64,000 nt of DNA from Bin80 sp965203305 (GTDB lineage Bacteria > Bacteroidota > Rhodothermia > Rhodothermales > Bin80), in assembly GCA_965203305.1 (NCBI GenBank), contig OZ241874.1, positions 1,922,001 through 1,986,000 on the forward strand. The letters are read 5' to 3'. How positions within the stretch are numbered: position 1 is the first letter of the stretch; every line of letters begins with the position of its first letter. Positions 53,051-61,848 of this stretch are shown in pieces. The position numbers and the translations under genes are program-made. The notes beneath the pieces are model-generated. The model did no database searches. It was not told the origin of the DNA and worked only from the letters and a program-made list of their open reading frames with translations.

Positions 53051-54334
53051 ATGTATCGGATTCTGTCTGTCTGCCTTTGCCTCTTATGCATATATGGCAG
53101 CACAGAATGTGCAGCACAAGATGGCTTTGGCTCCATGAACCAGCTTTCAGAAAAACTGGTTCAGCGGCGATGGCAAGTTCACAAGCAAGTGAATGCTATG
53201 GCAGGTGTTTCCCTGATTGGTGCACAGTGGAGAGGCCTTGCATCACTGAACTTCGAATTGGCTAAACATCCCTTTGCTGTTCAATTAGCTGGAAATCTCA
53301 GACAGGGGCCCCTGGGACGATACGCCCCTGACTGGAATGAGACCTATGATGTTTTGCGGCTCATCCGGTTTGCGCGTGTCCAAACCCAAAATATGTATGC
53401 CCGCATCGGTCCAATAGAAGACATGCGACTGGGAATTGGACATGTCGTCAATCATTACCGTTCGTCCGTCTCATGGGATGCTCGCACGATTGGTTCCGAA
53501 GTAGCATGGAGTGGAAACCGGTTTCATCTCAGTGCCTTTACCGCAGATATTCTCTTCAATAACCTGATTGGTGTGAGGGGGAGTGTCGCTCTTCCATATT
53601 CCAGCAAACTTGGAGTCAATTATGCGAACCATATTCCAACTGACCTCATAGCCTGGAGCATTGACCTGCAGAGTGAAGTTTTCGAGACAGGCAGAATTGC
53701 CTTTGCTCCCTATGTCAGTTATGCATGGTATACTCAACACGGAGACGGGCTGGCATTCGGGGCAGATGTGCAGAGCTCCGGCTTTCTGGATGTGCTGAGT
53801 TTCCGGCTGAGAGTCGGGGCTTTTTACAGTAGCAGGCATTTTATTCCAGGTTACATCGGAACCTTGTTCAGCGTGAATAACCCGCAGAACCGAATTATCC
53901 GCAGAGGTGCCGTTCTGGAAAACATTATGCCTGAAGATTACGCAGGTCTGCTCCTGCGAGAGGCTCGCGGAGTCAACGACCTGATAACAGAGTTTGACCT
54001 TCAGATTCTGGAAAGATTTCGAATAGCTTACAGCTGGCGGAGGCACTTCGGATCTCAGCCCCTCAGCGAATTTCATTTTCGTCTTTTCATGAGACAGGGT
54101 GCCTACTTCAATCTCCAGGTCGGTGTTGATCGTCTTGGGGAGCACAGGTTCACAGACATCTTCTCCTCATTCTCTGAGCAGAGTGCACTAATCCTTGTGA
54201 ACATACTTCGCATCAGACAGTCTGTATTTCTTCGGACAGAGGCACGATATACGTTCGAACCCATTGAGTCTGGAACTCACTATCTCGTTCAGAGACGCTT
54301 TGAGCCAACACTGGGAATTCGAATCCATCTTTGA
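53051..54334 (+). CDS. exported outer-membrane barrel-like protein
   Basis: A 427-residue protein with a signal peptide (MYRILSVCLCLLCIYGSTEC, then AAQDG). The mature part has alternating hydrophobic and polar residues, frequent aromatic ends of strands, and a last strand LVQRRFEPTLGIRIHL, all fitting an outer-membrane beta barrel. The segment YARIGPIEDMRLGIGHVVNH resembles the start of barrels that lie next to metallophore or lipid transport proteins, but I cannot name the family. The ATG at 53051 is chosen for its signal peptide. It converges on hsdR with 83 bases between and is not related to the defence genes by sequence. Confidence 0.65.
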   Translation: MYRILSVCLCLLCIYGSTECAAQDGFGSMNQLSEKLVQRRWQVHKQVNAMAGVSLIGAQWRGLASLNFELAKHPFAVQLAGNLRQGPLGRYAPDWNETYDVLRLIRFARVQTQNMYARIGPIEDMRLGIGHVVNHYRSSVSWDARTIGSEVAWSGNRFHLSAFTADILFNNLIGVRGSVALPYSSKLGVNYANHIPTDLIAWSIDLQSEVFETGRIAFAPYVSYAWYTQHGDGLAFGADVQSSGFLDVLSFRLRVGAFYSSRHFIPGYIGTLFSVNNPQNRIIRRGAVLENIMPEDYAGLLLREARGVNDLITEFDLQILERFRIAYSWRRHFGSQPLSEFHFRLFMRQGAYFNLQVGVDRLGEHRFTDIFSSFSEQSALILVNILRIRQSVFLRTEARYTFEPIESGTHYLVQRRFEPTLGIRIHL

Positions 54335-54417
54335 GAGCTTTCCCTGAGGGTTTGATTTCAAACTGAACCATCCCCGTATCTCCTTGTCTATCCCTGAAGA
54401 TACACCACACGGCATCT

Positions 54418-57400
54418 CTACTGTACATCCACCCATTCAGTGGACAGTATCTCCGCCTGCTCAAGTACTGTTTCGGCTGCTTTTTCCTGCTTGTCTGGCG
54501 GGTAGCCATATTTTCGCAGATTCCGCTTTATCAGAGCCCTGAGGTTTGCACGAACATCCTCACGAATCGTCCAGTCAATCCTGACATTTTCCTGCACGGT
54601 TCTGACAAGTTTTCGTGCAATGTCGCAGAGCTTGTCTTCCCCCATCTCCCGAACTGCACTGTCATTGGTTTCCAGTGCATCATAAAATGCCATCTCATCT
54701 TCGGACAGCCCCAGTGCTTCGCCGCGAGCGTTTGCCTCTCTCATCTCCCGTGCAAGCTCAATCAGTTCTTCAATGATTTGTGCCGCTTCTACGGCACGAT
54801 TCTGATACCGGCGGATGGTCTGTTCCAGCATTTCGGCAAAAGACCGACCCTGAACGACATTCTTTTTTCTGCGGGTTGCAATCTCCCCTTTCAGAAGTTT
54901 CCGTAGCAGCTCAACTGCAAGATTGGGCTTGTGCATATTCAGGACTTCCTTCAGAAAGTCTTCCGAGAGGATGGACACATCCGGTTTTTTCAATCCCGCG
55001 GAGGTAAAAATATCTGTTACTCCTTCGGGCATTATGCTCCGAGAGACAATCTGACGCACCGCATGATCTATCTCCTCATCAGTCTTTCCTTCGGATGCTG
55101 CACGCTTTGACAGTGCCACTTGTACGGTCTGGAAAAATGCCACATCATCTCGTATTCGCTCAGCCTCCTCGTGTGGAACGGCCAAGGCAAACGCTTTCCT
55201 GAGCTGACGGACGACGGTTACATATCGCTCTTTGCCTTTTTCCTGTGCCAAAATATGTTCCATTGCAGCTGGCAACAGGGCGAGTTGCTCTGACGAGGAG
55301 GCAACTTTCCAGTCAAATCCGTGAAACATATCACAGCAGATTTCATAGTTTTTGAGCAAAACCTGAACTGCCTTTTCCTTGTCCACCGTTGCATCACCTT
55401 GTCCACCGCTTTCTGTATAGTTTGCGAGTGCCTGCTTCAGTGCATAGGCTAGACCCAAATAGTCAACAATCAAACCTCCTGGCTTCTCCTTGAATACACG
55501 ATTGACTCTGGCAATAGCCTGCATCAATCCGTGGCCTCGCATTGGCTTGTCTACGTACATGGTGTGCAGGCTGGGGGCATCAAAGCCTGTCAGCCACATG
55601 TCACGCACCAGAACCATCCTGAGTGGATCTTCCGGGTCCCGAAATCGCTTTGAGAGCAGCTCTCTTCTGGATTTGTTTCGTATGTGTGGTTGCCATTTAA
55701 TGGGGTCCGAAGCTGATCCGGTCATGACGATCTTTAGCTCACCTGAATTGTCATCATCGTTACACCAGTCTGGACGAAGACGCTCCAGCTCTTTGTACAA
55801 ATCAATACAGATACGCCGACTCATGCAGACCACCATTGCCTTTCCCTTCATTACCTCCAGTCGCCCTTCAAAATGGTTGACGATATCTTCCGCAATAATT
55901 GCTGTGCGCTTCTTTGCACCAACGATAGCCTCCAGTTGTGCCCACTTTGTTTTTACCTTTTCCCGGCGATTGGCTTCTTCAGCCTCCGTGACTTCCTCAA
56001 AATCGCTGTCAATGTTGGGTTTCTCGTCCTCGTTCAGCTTGAGCTTCACAAGGCGATTTTCATAATAAATCGGAACGGTGGCACCATCATCAACGGATCT
56101 GCGGATATCATAAATGCTGATGTGATTCCCAAATACTGCGCGAGTATTGGCATCCGCATGCTCAATGGGTGTTCCGGTAAATCCAATGAATGAGGCATTG
56201 GGCAATGCGTCTCGCATATGCCGTGCATAGCCGTCAATAAAATCATACTGGCTGCGATGCGCCTCGTCGGCAATCACCACGATATTGTGTCGGTCCGAGA
56301 GTAGCGGATGCTCTTCTCCTTTCTGATCAGGAAAGAACTTTTGAATTGTCGTGAATACAATGCCTCCTGATTTTACGGAAAGTCTTTTTCGTAAATGTGC
56401 CCGGCTTCTCGCCCGAACAGGTGACTGACGGAGGAGATCGGAACACCGTGAAAATGTGGCAAACAGTTGATCATCCAGATCATTCCGGTCGGTCAGTACA
56501 ACAATGGTCGGATTTTTCATTTCCGGTTCCCGTACGATACGACCTGCATAGAACGCCATCGTCAGGCTCTTGCCGGATCCCTGCGTATGCCAGACTACAC
56601 CAATCCGGCGATCTCCTATATCTCCTCCATGCATCGTGTTCTCTCTGAGGGCTACTTCCCTCTGCATCTGTGTGGCACGCAGGGTTTCTTCAACAGCTAC
56701 ATCCACAGCATGATATTGGTGATATCCGGCCATCTTTTTGGACAGCACACCACTTCCGTCATCCTCAAACACAATGAAGTCCCGGATTAATTTCAGAAGT
56801 CTTTCTGGCTTGAGAACACCCTCTGTCAATACCTCTAGTTGCAACTTATCCCGAGACTCCTCCTCCTCCTTCCCCGAAATCGTTCGCCATGGCTTGAACC
56901 ACTCTGGTCCAGCAGTTAGCGTCCCGATACGCGCTTCTATTCCATCTGATATGATCAGAGCGGCGTTATAAGTAAAGATGGAAGGAATCTGCGACTTGTA
57001 GGTTTGCAGTTGCTGATAGGCGGACTGGACAGTCGTCCTCTCATTCGAAGGATTCTTCAGCTCCACAATGACCAGCGGCATCCCGTTGACAAACAGTACG
57101 ATATCCAGCCTCCGTCTCCGTTTATTTTCTTCCACGGTAAATTGGCTGACGGCAAGCCAGTCGTTCTTGCTGTGATCGTCAAAATCAATTAGCCGGACTT
57201 GGGCACCCCGGAAACGCTTGTCATATTCATCATAATACTCCGTCGGTACACCGTCTATGAGCATGCGGTGAAATGCATGGTTACGACTTTCCAGTGCAGA
57301 ACCACCGGGGTGGTACACATCTATTTGTGCACTGATCAGAGCACTCATGGGAAGCCACGAGTTCAGCCTGTCAAGGGCATCACACTGTCTGCCCCCAAAA

Positions 57401-57552
57401 ATCACCTCCTGCTCTCTCTTCACTGAACCAATGCCTCTCTCATGCCGGTCAAGATCACTCTCATGTTTAACCTCCCATCCAAGGCGTTCCAGCCACTCCA
57501 GTAAAGTGGTTTCAAGTGTTGATTCGGTAGGAACTGCAATGCCATCCGTCAT
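54418..57552 (-). CDS. hsdR: Type I restriction enzyme, HsdR subunit
   Basis: A 1044-residue motor and nuclease subunit. The nuclease part has Asp150 in RRRLDIVLFVNG and ELK (164-166) in PLVIVELKNP. The SF2 translocase follows: Walker A region WHTQGSGKS (321-329), DEAHRS (motif II), GFTGTPIEH (motif III), and MQAIARVNR (motif VI). The C-terminal ~250 residues are the helical domain that contacts the methylase core. The length is typical. It is the last gene of the operon, 16 bases after the AlbA_2 ATPase gene. With HsdM and HsdS it would cut DNA that lacks methylation at a bipartite target. Confidence 0.95.
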   Translation of the reverse strand: MTDGIAVPTESTLETTLLEWLERLGWEVKHESDLDRHERGIGSVKREQEVIFGGRQCDALDRLNSWLPMSALISAQIDVYHPGGSALESRNHAFHRMLIDGVPTEYYDEYDKRFRGAQVRLIDFDDHSKNDWLAVSQFTVEENKRRRRLDIVLFVNGMPLVIVELKNPSNERTTVQSAYQQLQTYKSQIPSIFTYNAALIISDGIEARIGTLTAGPEWFKPWRTISGKEEEESRDKLQLEVLTEGVLKPERLLKLIRDFIVFEDDGSGVLSKKMAGYHQYHAVDVAVEETLRATQMQREVALRENTMHGGDIGDRRIGVVWHTQGSGKSLTMAFYAGRIVREPEMKNPTIVVLTDRNDLDDQLFATFSRCSDLLRQSPVRARSRAHLRKRLSVKSGGIVFTTIQKFFPDQKGEEHPLLSDRHNIVVIADEAHRSQYDFIDGYARHMRDALPNASFIGFTGTPIEHADANTRAVFGNHISIYDIRRSVDDGATVPIYYENRLVKLKLNEDEKPNIDSDFEEVTEAEEANRREKVKTKWAQLEAIVGAKKRTAIIAEDIVNHFEGRLEVMKGKAMVVCMSRRICIDLYKELERLRPDWCNDDDNSGELKIVMTGSASDPIKWQPHIRNKSRRELLSKRFRDPEDPLRMVLVRDMWLTGFDAPSLHTMYVDKPMRGHGLMQAIARVNRVFKEKPGGLIVDYLGLAYALKQALANYTESGGQGDATVDKEKAVQVLLKNYEICCDMFHGFDWKVASSSEQLALLPAAMEHILAQEKGKERYVTVVRQLRKAFALAVPHEEAERIRDDVAFFQTVQVALSKRAASEGKTDEEIDHAVRQIVSRSIMPEGVTDIFTSAGLKKPDVSILSEDFLKEVLNMHKPNLAVELLRKLLKGEIATRRKKNVVQGRSFAEMLEQTIRRYQNRAVEAAQIIEELIELAREMREANARGEALGLSEDEMAFYDALETNDSAVREMGEDKLCDIARKLVRTVQENVRIDWTIREDVRANLRALIKRNLRKYGYPPDKQEKAAETVLEQAEILSTEWVDVQ

Positions 57553-57568
57553 TATTTACCAGTTTTCG

Positions 57569-59323
57569 TTATTGCTTTTCATAGCGGTAGTCAAAGATAC
57601 AGGAGGCTCCCAGCATCTCGCGAAACCAGAGCGTCGCACTGGCACCGAGAGCGTCTCTGAGATGTATCGATTCATTCAACAGAAAATGCACCGGTTGTGC
57701 CTGTCCTTCGTTGATGACGATACCAGATGCATAGAGATGTATACGATCCAAAGCATCCAGTATCGGATTCAGGTGTCCTTGAATCCCGGGCATATTTCCT
57801 GAATGACTGGGAATAATCTGCGATCCTCCATTCGGGGCAGGCCGAAGAAAAATTTTTAATGGACTTTCCGGCAAGTAATGTCGCTCCACATGTGCCTCGA
57901 ATCCCTCTGCCGCACAGAACACGGTCACTGGAAGTCTGGAATGGAGGGAGAACCGGACCTGTCCAAGTGCATCTGTTTGTGCTTCCAGGTATGTATTATT
58001 CGGATAGAGTACGAGCACTTGTACTCCCGGCTGCGGTTTTTCCGTGTCTCCGTGAGAAGCCATCACAGAAACAGGTATACCCTCAGGCACCGGGAGACGG
58101 GCTGCAGGCAAAACAATTTTCAGTTCGCGCCCTCCGATTAACTGGAACATCGGCTTCTGCCCCGTCAGAGAGTAGGTATCATCCTCAATAATCCCAACTC
58201 CTTCCCCTCTCCGTTCTATAAAATACTCACGGCCTCCAGATCCCGGAAGATCACCAACCGGGCACTGTCCCAATCGTGAAGCCAGCAGTTCATTGCGTGT
58301 GAACTGGCTCATGCGGAGATCCTCCGTAGTCATGGAATTGCACAGACCACCGGGAGAGTACAATTCCAAACGATCTTTAAACATAAGCAGGCGGATGTGT
58401 GATCCGCGAACTGCATAGTCACGGTGGACCACTGCATTTACAACAGCTTCAAAAACCGCCCTGATACTAAACTGGGGCAAATCCATTCGGGCAGGATCCT
58501 TGTAGGCTGCAGTGCGCATATTCTTCTCTACGAAACGTACAGCTTCGCGGATCTGCTGATCAATGGGGCCAGCGATATCCCGGGAATCTATCTGCTGACT
58601 GCTGTCCATTCGTTGTCCCCTGTAGCACACAGCTTGCACCCATGCATTCGGCAACCATTTTCGCGGATCCTCTGATGCCAGCAGTACGCCTCCCACCGTT
58701 GCCAGGAAATCACCGCTTGCATCTCGTTTGATGAATTTCAATTTCGCCAGAGCAACTTCGGAAGATTCCTGTATCCGGGAGCTCATATACTTGCGCCACA
58801 GCCCCCTGTGAAGACTTTTAATACCGGTATTCCTGATGACCTGGGTATCTGTGGAAGAGTCATCGGACTGCCCGCGCATATGAGTCAGCCTACTGACCTC
58901 GGCTGCCTCCATTTTATGCTTTCGATCTCCTTTCCGACGAAAGTATCCTCCTGGAGAATGATGCACCGTCGTGCTCTGGGGGATTTCCACCAGGAGTGCG
59001 CCACCGCCATCAGGTTCCACTGCCACCCTGAAGACGCTGTAGTCAAGAGACGGCTTGATGCTGTCCATACATATCTCACCTACCAATCTGACGAGTGTAT
59101 CCAGCTCCGAACGATCCAAAGATTGTGGTCGTCCGTCATCCGTTACTCCCAGTACTAGCCTGCCTCCGTTACCATTGCCGAAAGCGGCCATCTCATCCGC
59201 AAGGGAATCTCTCCGGGGTGCCGTAACCTTCTTGCCCCGGAACTCAACGGCCTTCAGCTCCATGTTTGTATCCTCCCCCAGAGCGACCTCCTGCCAGAAC
59301 CTTGTCGGATTACTCAATGCCAT
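57569..59323 (-). CDS. AlbA_2 (Schlafen-like) and GHKL-ATPase domain protein
   Basis: A 584-residue protein. The N-terminal domain matches AlbA_2: NMELKAVEF (~20-28) then GGRLVLGVTDDG (53-64) and YFRRKGDRKHKMEAAEVSRL. Residues ~280-420 contain the ATP_bind_4/HATPase-like motif AVVNAVVHRDYAVRG (294-307), then LELYSPGGL and SRRGEGVGI-like stretch. The C-terminal ~170 residues (VQVLVLYPNNTYLEAQTDAL) are of unknown type. Such proteins are often called transcriptional regulators, but they also occur in defence loci and Type I R-M operons. Its ATG overlaps the HsdS stop (TAATG), so it is translationally coupled. It could be a nucleic-acid-binding accessory or a regulator of the operon. Confidence 0.75.
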   Translation of the reverse strand: MALSNPTRFWQEVALGEDTNMELKAVEFRGKKVTAPRRDSLADEMAAFGNGNGGRLVLGVTDDGRPQSLDRSELDTLVRLVGEICMDSIKPSLDYSVFRVAVEPDGGGALLVEIPQSTTVHHSPGGYFRRKGDRKHKMEAAEVSRLTHMRGQSDDSSTDTQVIRNTGIKSLHRGLWRKYMSSRIQESSEVALAKLKFIKRDASGDFLATVGGVLLASEDPRKWLPNAWVQAVCYRGQRMDSSQQIDSRDIAGPIDQQIREAVRFVEKNMRTAAYKDPARMDLPQFSIRAVFEAVVNAVVHRDYAVRGSHIRLLMFKDRLELYSPGGLCNSMTTEDLRMSQFTRNELLASRLGQCPVGDLPGSGGREYFIERRGEGVGIIEDDTYSLTGQKPMFQLIGGRELKIVLPAARLPVPEGIPVSVMASHGDTEKPQPGVQVLVLYPNNTYLEAQTDALGQVRFSLHSRLPVTVFCAAEGFEAHVERHYLPESPLKIFLRPAPNGGSQIIPSHSGNMPGIQGHLNPILDALDRIHLYASGIVINEGQAQPVHFLLNESIHLRDALGASATLWFREMLGASCIFDYRYEKQ

Positions 59324-61320
59324 TATTTCGGCTCTGTCGCGGATGTTACGGGCAAGGATTCCTGCAGTAAAGAGGGAGGATTTACTCCGGGATTCTGGAG
59401 AATATTTTCGACTTCAGTGAGTCGGATTTCTCCAGATATCAGCTTGGGAAGCAGAGTATTGCGTATCCGAGAGAGCATCTCGTTTGCCTTAGTATTTACT
59501 ACAATGCATGCATAAAGTGGCCGTACCAGGCCGTAATAGGCAGTCAGAATTTTACTTGAAGGTACTGTAACTGGAATGGGACAGAAGGATCTTTTGTTAA
59601 TCTCCGCAAAGGTTGATCCACTGGATACAGCCTTGATGTATTCAATATTTTGATGGCACCAAAACAGAACAAAAATATTGGGAAGTTGCTTGTTACAAAC
59701 CATGGCAATGAACCCTTGATTCACTGCGGTTGGGTCTTCAGCAATGGCCAAGTAGCCAATAGGAGCGCGTGAGGAAAGAAGAACGGTACCGGCAGGCAAG
59801 AGCCCCGAACTTATCTTATTCAATCCGGCATCAGTAATCTTTCTGTCTGTGTCAAGCAACACCGGTGATGTCAACTTGGACAAGTCCTTTGGGGTGGCCC
59901 AATTATGCGTACCACCATCCCAGTAGGAGTGGTCTTTCGTACTGGGAGTTCCACCACCGAAAACATCAACTTCACTACCGATTTCGGATACCATCCACCC
60001 GGCAGGCTTGCCTTCGTCATCCAGCATATCTGGAAACAACTCCCATATTTCGGGAGGCAGGTAGGAATCGCGTCCTTCCATTTTTGCCCGCACCGGCCCG
60101 AAATCCACAAACCAGTCCTTGAAGATCGTCCGTGCGATTGCCTCCAGCGTCTGATTCATCTGCCGGTTCAGTTGGATCTTGTCATCCAGCGTGCCCAGGA
60201 TATGGGCAATGGCTCGCTGTTCTGGAAGAGGAGGAAGATCAATCTCCAGTTCACAGATATCGGTAGGGCGTATTGCCGGATATGCTGATGTGCTGTGTTC
60301 AGCGATGGTCTGGAGTCGTTCTACGATTTGATCTTGTGCCAGAAACCAGTAGAGAAAACCAGTGTCTGCGATATCTTCTCGCGCATGGAATACTGCGAAG
60401 CCAGTGGATGCGAGGACGTTTTCAGGGATGTCTCTCAGCAATCCAAAGTGTCTCTGATTCGGTCTCACAGTTGAGAATACAATATCACCAGTTTGTACTT
60501 TTCGGCGCGCACGGCTGGGGAGCTTGCCATTTCCGGTGTCAAAGCGTTGAAATGCCTCTATCCAGTTATCTGTGATGCTGCCCGTATCAAGATAATTGAC
60601 GAATGGCCATTCCTCGCACTGGGAATATGTCTCTTTGTTCATGACGATGCATTCATCCAGCCTGATTCGGGGCCATATTCTATGTGGAATCATACCATTG
60701 CCCAGTCTAACATGGTCTGCTGGAATCTTCTGTCTGATTTCTCCGGATAAGTCGTCCCAAACAGATATGCATACGCGAAATAACAAATCGCTTTCTTCCA
60801 GTGATTTCCCCAACTCATCAACCTGTTGCTGTTGTTTGGGGGTGGAAAATACAGCAAGGTACAGATCTGATTTTGGAGTTGCCGAACCATTCACCCTGTC
60901 TCCATAAGCCCATACTTCTGTATCTGGCAGATGCTTCTGAAGCAATTTTTGAATGGTTCTGAACTCCTTTTCGGGAATGTCTATGATCGGGCTAACTGTG
61001 TCCTTGGGACTTTGTATAAGCACACCATGCGCACGCACAATGCCTCGGAAATCATCCTCCAGTCTTGCAAATTCTACGATATCAACTCGGAAAGGAAGCT
61101 CTGACTCAACGAATTCCTCCTTCAAATTCCAGAGTGTACTTTGGGGCAGAGGCACTTCTCCCATAATGGCAATGTCAAGATCAGAATAGTCCCACGCAGT
61201 CCAGGTGGCACGGGAGCCAAAGGCAAGTACACTGCGATCTGGCACATGCCGCTGAAGAGTCTCACGAACAATGTCCCAGTGGTCAGGACGCAGATCAATG
61301 GAGGGAGGAGATGCACTCAT
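59323..61320 (-). CDS. hsdS: Type I specificity subunit HsdS fused to two MNT nucleotidyltransferase domains
   Basis: A 665-residue fusion. Residues ~10-100 are an MNT-type nucleotidyltransferase with all expected residues: FGSRA (Gly35, Ser36), SDLDIA (Asp47, Asp49) and FRVDIVEF (Asp80). A second, ~115-210, repeats the fold but is degenerate (YGDRVNG, SDLYLAV, FRVCISVW), so it is probably inactive. From ~215 the protein is HsdS: TRD1, a conserved helix LPPLPEQRAIAHILGTLDDK, then TRD2 (VDVFGGGTPSTKDHSYWDGG) and a final helix LLPKLISGEIRL. HsdS gives the enzyme its DNA target. The fusion puts an antitoxin-type domain on the specificity subunit, next to a HEPN gene 17 bases upstream. Confidence 0.85.
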   Translation of the reverse strand: MSASPPSIDLRPDHWDIVRETLQRHVPDRSVLAFGSRATWTAWDYSDLDIAIMGEVPLPQSTLWNLKEEFVESELPFRVDIVEFARLEDDFRGIVRAHGVLIQSPKDTVSPIIDIPEKEFRTIQKLLQKHLPDTEVWAYGDRVNGSATPKSDLYLAVFSTPKQQQQVDELGKSLEESDLLFRVCISVWDDLSGEIRQKIPADHVRLGNGMIPHRIWPRIRLDECIVMNKETYSQCEEWPFVNYLDTGSITDNWIEAFQRFDTGNGKLPSRARRKVQTGDIVFSTVRPNQRHFGLLRDIPENVLASTGFAVFHAREDIADTGFLYWFLAQDQIVERLQTIAEHSTSAYPAIRPTDICELEIDLPPLPEQRAIAHILGTLDDKIQLNRQMNQTLEAIARTIFKDWFVDFGPVRAKMEGRDSYLPPEIWELFPDMLDDEGKPAGWMVSEIGSEVDVFGGGTPSTKDHSYWDGGTHNWATPKDLSKLTSPVLLDTDRKITDAGLNKISSGLLPAGTVLLSSRAPIGYLAIAEDPTAVNQGFIAMVCNKQLPNIFVLFWCHQNIEYIKAVSSGSTFAEINKRSFCPIPVTVPSSKILTAYYGLVRPLYACIVVNTKANEMLSRIRNTLLPKLISGEIRLTEVENILQNPGVNPPSLLQESLPVTSATEPK

Positions 61321-61337
61321 TGCAGAGAGTTATGCGC

Positions 61338-61778
61338 CTATTCATCCCTTGTCTCCAAAAAACGAACCAGATCATGTGCATCATGAATGAACTTTTCTAT
61401 GGATTCATACACATGTTCAGCTCTCTCGAAATCATAAATATGGGTGGTTCTATTCCGTCCTTCATTATACTGCACCCAATTGTCTACATCATGGATAAGT
61501 CTATGCTCAGCTGCGATTCGAAAAAAATGCCGTCTAGTTACTCCTTTTACTATATCTGGAGATATATTCTCTTCAAGCCATCGCCTCATCATCTTCCAGC
61601 AGAGTTCATACGTTATTTCAAAGTGCTGGACAACACCAGCACGAATCGCAATACGCTCAAAATGACTCAACTGAATCATGCGCTCATTATCCTCGCTCAC
61701 AGCAAGAACTTCAACAAGCGCATCAAGAGACTTTTTTAAGTGATCAATCTGGAGAGGCATCGCTTTTTTTGACTTCAC
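61338..61778 (-). CDS. HEPN-family protein (HI0074/HepT-like)
   Basis: A 146-residue four-helix protein of the nucleotidyltransferase substrate-binding family. The HEPN RNase motif RX4HXY is exact: Arg108, His113, Tyr115 in RNRTTHIYDF. Conserved upstream features include QHFEITYELCWKMMRRWLEE. In the HepT-MntA type, the MNT partner modifies the Tyr and neutralises the toxin. Here the gene lies between hsdM and the MNT-HsdS fusion, all on one strand, so the likely partner is the fused MNT domain or the MNT gene at the right edge. It would act in the cytoplasm on RNA if active. An internal ATG (61760) is also possible. Confidence 0.85.
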   Translation of the reverse strand: MKSKKAMPLQIDHLKKSLDALVEVLAVSEDNERMIQLSHFERIAIRAGVVQHFEITYELCWKMMRRWLEENISPDIVKGVTRRHFFRIAAEHRLIHDVDNWVQYNEGRNRTTHIYDFERAEHVYESIEKFIHDAHDLVRFLETRDE

Positions 61779-61848
61779 TGATTGTGGTCACAGGGCACAC
61801 TCCCCGCAATAAGGATATGTCTCTGAGCAGAAACATCATCACGAATTT

